This document shows, piece after piece, positions 61,562 to 64,000 of a DNA stretch of 64,000 nt. Location of the stretch: contig NZ_JAIOAO010000005.1 in NCBI RefSeq assembly GCF_021190955.1, forward strand, positions 372,001 through 436,000, read 5' to 3'. The stretch comes from Parachryseolinea silvisoli. GTDB taxonomy: Bacteria > Bacteroidota > Bacteroidia > Cytophagales > Cyclobacteriaceae. A program made the position numbers and the translations under genes. The number at the start of each line of letters is the position of its first letter. The stretch's first letter is position 1. The notes below the pieces were generated by a model. It was not told the DNA's origin and did not search any database. It worked only from the letters and a program-made list of their open reading frames with translations.

Positions 61562-62035
61562 TTACCGAGCTTCTGCAACTTTCTCCCACGGCCTGAGCAC
61601 ATCGGCCGGCGTGCGAAAGGAGATGTTAAACCGGTTATACGTATTGGTGGTCGTGATCGTCAGCGTGAGGTCGATCAATTCCTCTTCCGAGAAGTGGTTG
61701 GTGGCCGTTTCATATACCTCATCAGGAACGTGTCCGTCGCGGATATTGGTCACGGCTTCGGCCCAGGCCAGCGCGGCGCGCTCGCGTTCCGTGTAAAAAG
61801 GAGCCTCACGCCAGGCGTTCAGAACGTACAGCCGTTGTTCAGTTTCGCCGCTGGCGCGCAACATCGCGGTGTCGGCATTCAGGCAGAAGGCGCAGCCGTT
61901 TAGTTGCGATACACGGAAGTTCACCAGCTGCAGTAGCGACGGCTCTACCGTGGACTTTGACAGGTAGCCGGAGAGGTTGAATAACAGTTTGACGACGTTG
62001 GGGCTTTTCTGATAGAAATTTGTTCTTTGTTTCAT
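61562..62035 (-). CDS. AhpD-like carboxymuconolactone decarboxylase-family protein
   Basis: A 157-residue protein with Cys48 and Cys51 (NGCAFCLNADTAM), the pair used for peroxide reduction in AhpD-like enzymes. The usual proton-relay His four residues after the second Cys is replaced by Asp55. It resembles the alkylhydroperoxidase-like group with LNAWREAPFYTERERAALAWAEAVT. Function may be redox-related, but the missing His weakens that. Confidence 0.85.
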   Translation of the reverse strand: MKQRTNFYQKSPNVVKLLFNLSGYLSKSTVEPSLLQLVNFRVSQLNGCAFCLNADTAMLRASGETEQRLYVLNAWREAPFYTERERAALAWAEAVTNIRDGHVPDEVYETATNHFSEEELIDLTLTITTTNTYNRFNISFRTPADVLRPWEKVAEAR

Positions 62036-62255
62036 GGTATTATGAGATTATATACATCACCATAATGACCCGACATGGTGGAATTGGACATTGCTGTTGC
62101 TTTTTTCTCGCCATACACCGCCCGTACCTGACAGCCCGTATTAAACAAGCTACCCGCCTGCCTATGCTTGTGCGGGAAATCACAATAATTTTTTACGTTA
62201 ACAGTCACTTTGCGATGGAATTCTGTATTCACGACCGGTTTTTACTCGATGCGCT

Positions 62256-63083
62256 ATGGACATTGGAATTGTCGGTCTGATCATTATTCTTATAACCATT
62301 ATCGTCTCGTACAAAGGGTTAAAAGACGATCATTTCTTTACTACCTATGCCTTCAATACCAGCCATATTCTCGTCCAGAAGGACTATAAAGGCTTGGTAA
62401 CATCGGGCTTCCTGCACGGCAGCTGGAAACACCTGCTGTTTAACATGTTTTCGCTTTATTCGTTTTCAAGTCTTGAATATGCTGTCGGCCCTGTAGATTT
62501 CCTGCTGCTCTACATGACCAGTCTCATCGGTGGAAACCTGCTGTCGCTTTATATGAACCGCCTCAATAGCCAATATACCGCCGTGGGGGCGTCGGGGGCT
62601 GTTTGCGGTATAATCTTCGCTTCCGTTGCCTATGACCCGGGCATCGAACTGGGACTGATCATGGTTCCGGGGGTATCTATTCCAGGGTGGCTTTTTGGAC
62701 TGATCTATGTAGTTATCACAATCTACGGTATCGGTGCCAAGAACGACAACGTCGGCCACGAGGCCCATCTCGGTGGAGCAATAACCGGTGAATTGTTGTT
62801 GATCGGTCTCTACCCTGAAAAGATGTTCAACAACACCCTGCCGATTTTGCTAACGCTGGTTCCTGCACTCATTTTTTTATTCCTGGTCCACCGACGACCA
62901 GCCTATGTCGTAACCGGAAGCTTTGTACACCGCAACTTCGGCGAAACGAAAGACGACCTTTACAACCGTCAGAAGCGGCAACGGCAAGCCGAGCTTGATA
63001 GTATCTTGGAGAAAATACACACCTCTGGTTTTGACAGCCTTACTATAAAAGAAAAAAACCGACTGGATAAGCTCTCCCGCTAA
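62256..63083 (+). CDS. Rhomboid-family intramembrane serine protease
   Basis: A 275-residue membrane protein with six helices. Catalytic Ser113 is in VGASGAVCG, the His171 partner in HEAHLGGA, and the HGSWKHLLFNMFSL motif is in the second helix. A charged C-terminal tail (residues 230-275) includes LKEKNRLDKL-like sequence. Cleaves membrane proteins within the bilayer; no substrate is evident. Confidence 0.92.
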   Translation: MDIGIVGLIIILITIIVSYKGLKDDHFFTTYAFNTSHILVQKDYKGLVTSGFLHGSWKHLLFNMFSLYSFSSLEYAVGPVDFLLLYMTSLIGGNLLSLYMNRLNSQYTAVGASGAVCGIIFASVAYDPGIELGLIMVPGVSIPGWLFGLIYVVITIYGIGAKNDNVGHEAHLGGAITGELLLIGLYPEKMFNNTLPILLTLVPALIFLFLVHRRPAYVVTGSFVHRNFGETKDDLYNRQKRQRQAELDSILEKIHTSGFDSLTIKEKNRLDKLSR

Positions 63084-63354
63084 CATCACCACAAACCCTT
63101 TTTCTCTATCTCCGTCGTGAAAACCATACTCACCCTGGGTTCGGCAAAGCCATGAAAACGACAGATAAGAAGAACAGAAACGGCTTGCAAGATCTGTGCA
63201 ACAAAATCACATCCTTCATTAAGCCCTAATCGAAACCGCCCTTGGACGAATGTTCTCTGGGCCACCATCTTGGCCGTACAAGTATTGAAGGGCGGGGGGA
63301 AAGTATCTGCGCAATAAGTTAAGGTGAATGGTAACAATGACATGTTAAAAAAAC

Positions 63355-64000
63355 CTACTCACGAGGCGCTCCTATGCGAACTGACGTCATGTTCAGCGAT
63401 CCGGCAACGAGCGCATCGTTGAAAAAACTGACATCGTCGTCCTTCTCCTGGAGCGCTAATGTATAGAGCAGCGGCAAGTAATGTTCTGGCGTTGGAATGG
63501 ATAAATCAAAAGCCTTACCCTGTTTACGGAATTGCACAAGTGAGGTATGATCACCCTCGAGGATAAACTGCTTCATCTTCGCATTTGCCTCCTGGGCCCA
63601 GTCATATCCATAGCCAGGCACATCCATTTTGTCCCACGCTACCATGCGCAGGTTGTGCACCATGTTGCCGCTACCGAGGATCAGCACCCCTTTGCGGCGC
63701 AGTGCCGTCAGCTCTTTGGCCAGGGCATAGTGGTACTCCGCCGGTTTGCTGTAGTCCAGGCTAAGCTGGATCACGGGCACGTCGGCTGCCGGATACAGGT
63801 GCTTCAGCACGCTCCAGGCGCCGTGGTCGAGGCCCCACTGCTGGTCCAGGCCGACCGTTGTTTGGGTAATAGTTTTCTGTGTTTCAACGGCCAGTGCGGG
63901 ACTGCCGGGCGCAGGGTACTGCACGTCAAAGAGTGCCTGCGGAAACCCACCGAAGTCGTGGATCGTCTGGGGTTTGTCCATGGCAGTAACAAATGTGCCT
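63355..64000 (-). CDS. YgiD-type class III extradiol dioxygenase (DODA), N-terminus cut by window
   Basis: About 215 residues of the C-terminal part are visible, continuing beyond the window edge (GTFVTAMDKPQTIHDFGGFP reads on). Motifs GLDHGAWSVLKHLYP, PVIQLSLDY and GSGNMVHNLR contain the conserved His and Asp residues of the LigB/DODA family. Such enzymes open catechol rings; YgiD is a 4,5-DOPA dioxygenase-like protein. The complete gene starts outside the window. Confidence 0.9.
   Translation of the reverse strand, partial: GTFVTAMDKPQTIHDFGGFPQALFDVQYPAPGSPALAVETQKTITQTTVGLDQQWGLDHGAWSVLKHLYPAADVPVIQLSLDYSKPAEYHYALAKELTALRRKGVLILGSGNMVHNLRMVAWDKMDVPGYGYDWAQEANAKMKQFILEGDHTSLVQFRKQGKAFDLSIPTPEHYLPLLYTLALQEKDDDVSFFNDALVAGSLNMTSVRIGAPRE

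Noticed and set aside
63152-63229. Frame of 25 codons (MKTTDKKNRNG...) between rhomboid and ygiD
   Set aside because: Too short, no overlap or operon context, no recognisable sequence.
1-64000. CRISPR arrays, tRNA and rRNA genes, insertion sequences, integrases, phage genes
   Set aside because: No regularly spaced repeats, no tRNA-like cloverleaf and no transposase or integrase protein were seen in any frame.

Overview
The window looks like a chromosomal segment of a soil- or plant-associated Bacteroidota, most likely order Cytophagales. The grounds are a SusC/SusD pair, a one-protein hybrid two-component system, many AraC-type regulators, TAnnTTTG-like -7 boxes, no Shine-Dalgarno signals, PadR-type ABC permeases with a prefix domain, and thrombospondin-type-3/OmpA proteins. 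I see no rRNA, tRNA, CRISPR array, insertion sequence or phage gene. Genes are densely packed, and both window edges cut a gene (a GntR regulator on the left, a YgiD-type dioxygenase on the right).

Layout. 1-8 kb: a YtrA-type GntR/ABC operon with its own palindromic operator, a SIMPL-like exported protein, an adenylate cyclase/TolB-like/TPR protein and a large FtsX-type permease. 8-11.3 kb: a glyoxalase-like protein, pirin, a Crp/Fnr regulator, and a translationally coupled operon (YjdI-type Fe-S protein, a 43-residue protein, OsmC), with two gene remnants nearby. 11.7-18.1 kb: a complete clade II nitrous oxide reductase cluster (lipoprotein cytochrome c, nosZ, membrane protein, nosL, nosD, nosF, nosY) preceded by two Fnr-like boxes, then a D-lactate-dehydrogenase-like gene. 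19.3-23.5 kb: a giant hybrid two-component system. 23.6-28.4 kb: a seven-gene run (2TM protein, cupin, carboxymuconolactone-decarboxylase-like, alpha/beta hydrolase, tandem ABM monooxygenase, DJ-1-like, SDR-like) closed by a perfect 17-bp bidirectional terminator stem. 28.4-34.2 kb: SDR and AraC genes, then msrB and a DUF308-like membrane gene that share one palindromic operator at identical promoter positions.

34.2-51.7 kb is a polysaccharide utilization locus on the minus strand: susC, susD, a GH39-like glycosidase, a GH106-like rhamnosidase, an L-fucose/L-arabinose isomerase-family protein, a six-hairpin glycosidase and a second GH106-like protein, with a divergent AraC regulator. The content points to a rhamnose/arabinose-rich plant polymer, with the isomerase suggesting that sugar processing is coupled to release. 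51.7-64 kb: a lipoprotein, OmpA with calcium-binding repeats, a cupin, a fatty acid desaturase, two paralogous short AraC proteins around a response regulator that lacks its phosphoacceptor Asp, small conserved-looking proteins, a primary-type sigma factor, a methyltransferase, a 2H phosphoesterase, an AhpD-like protein, a rhomboid protease and partial ygiD.

The most notable regulatory pattern is a set of Crp/Fnr-type boxes (TGAT-N4-RTCA) in non-coding DNA. At two of them, before the nos cluster and before the YjdI/OsmC operon, the box centre lies 34 bp from the centre of a candidate -7 element, which would place it near -41. All functional statements rest on reading the sequence and on family knowledge; no search was run.
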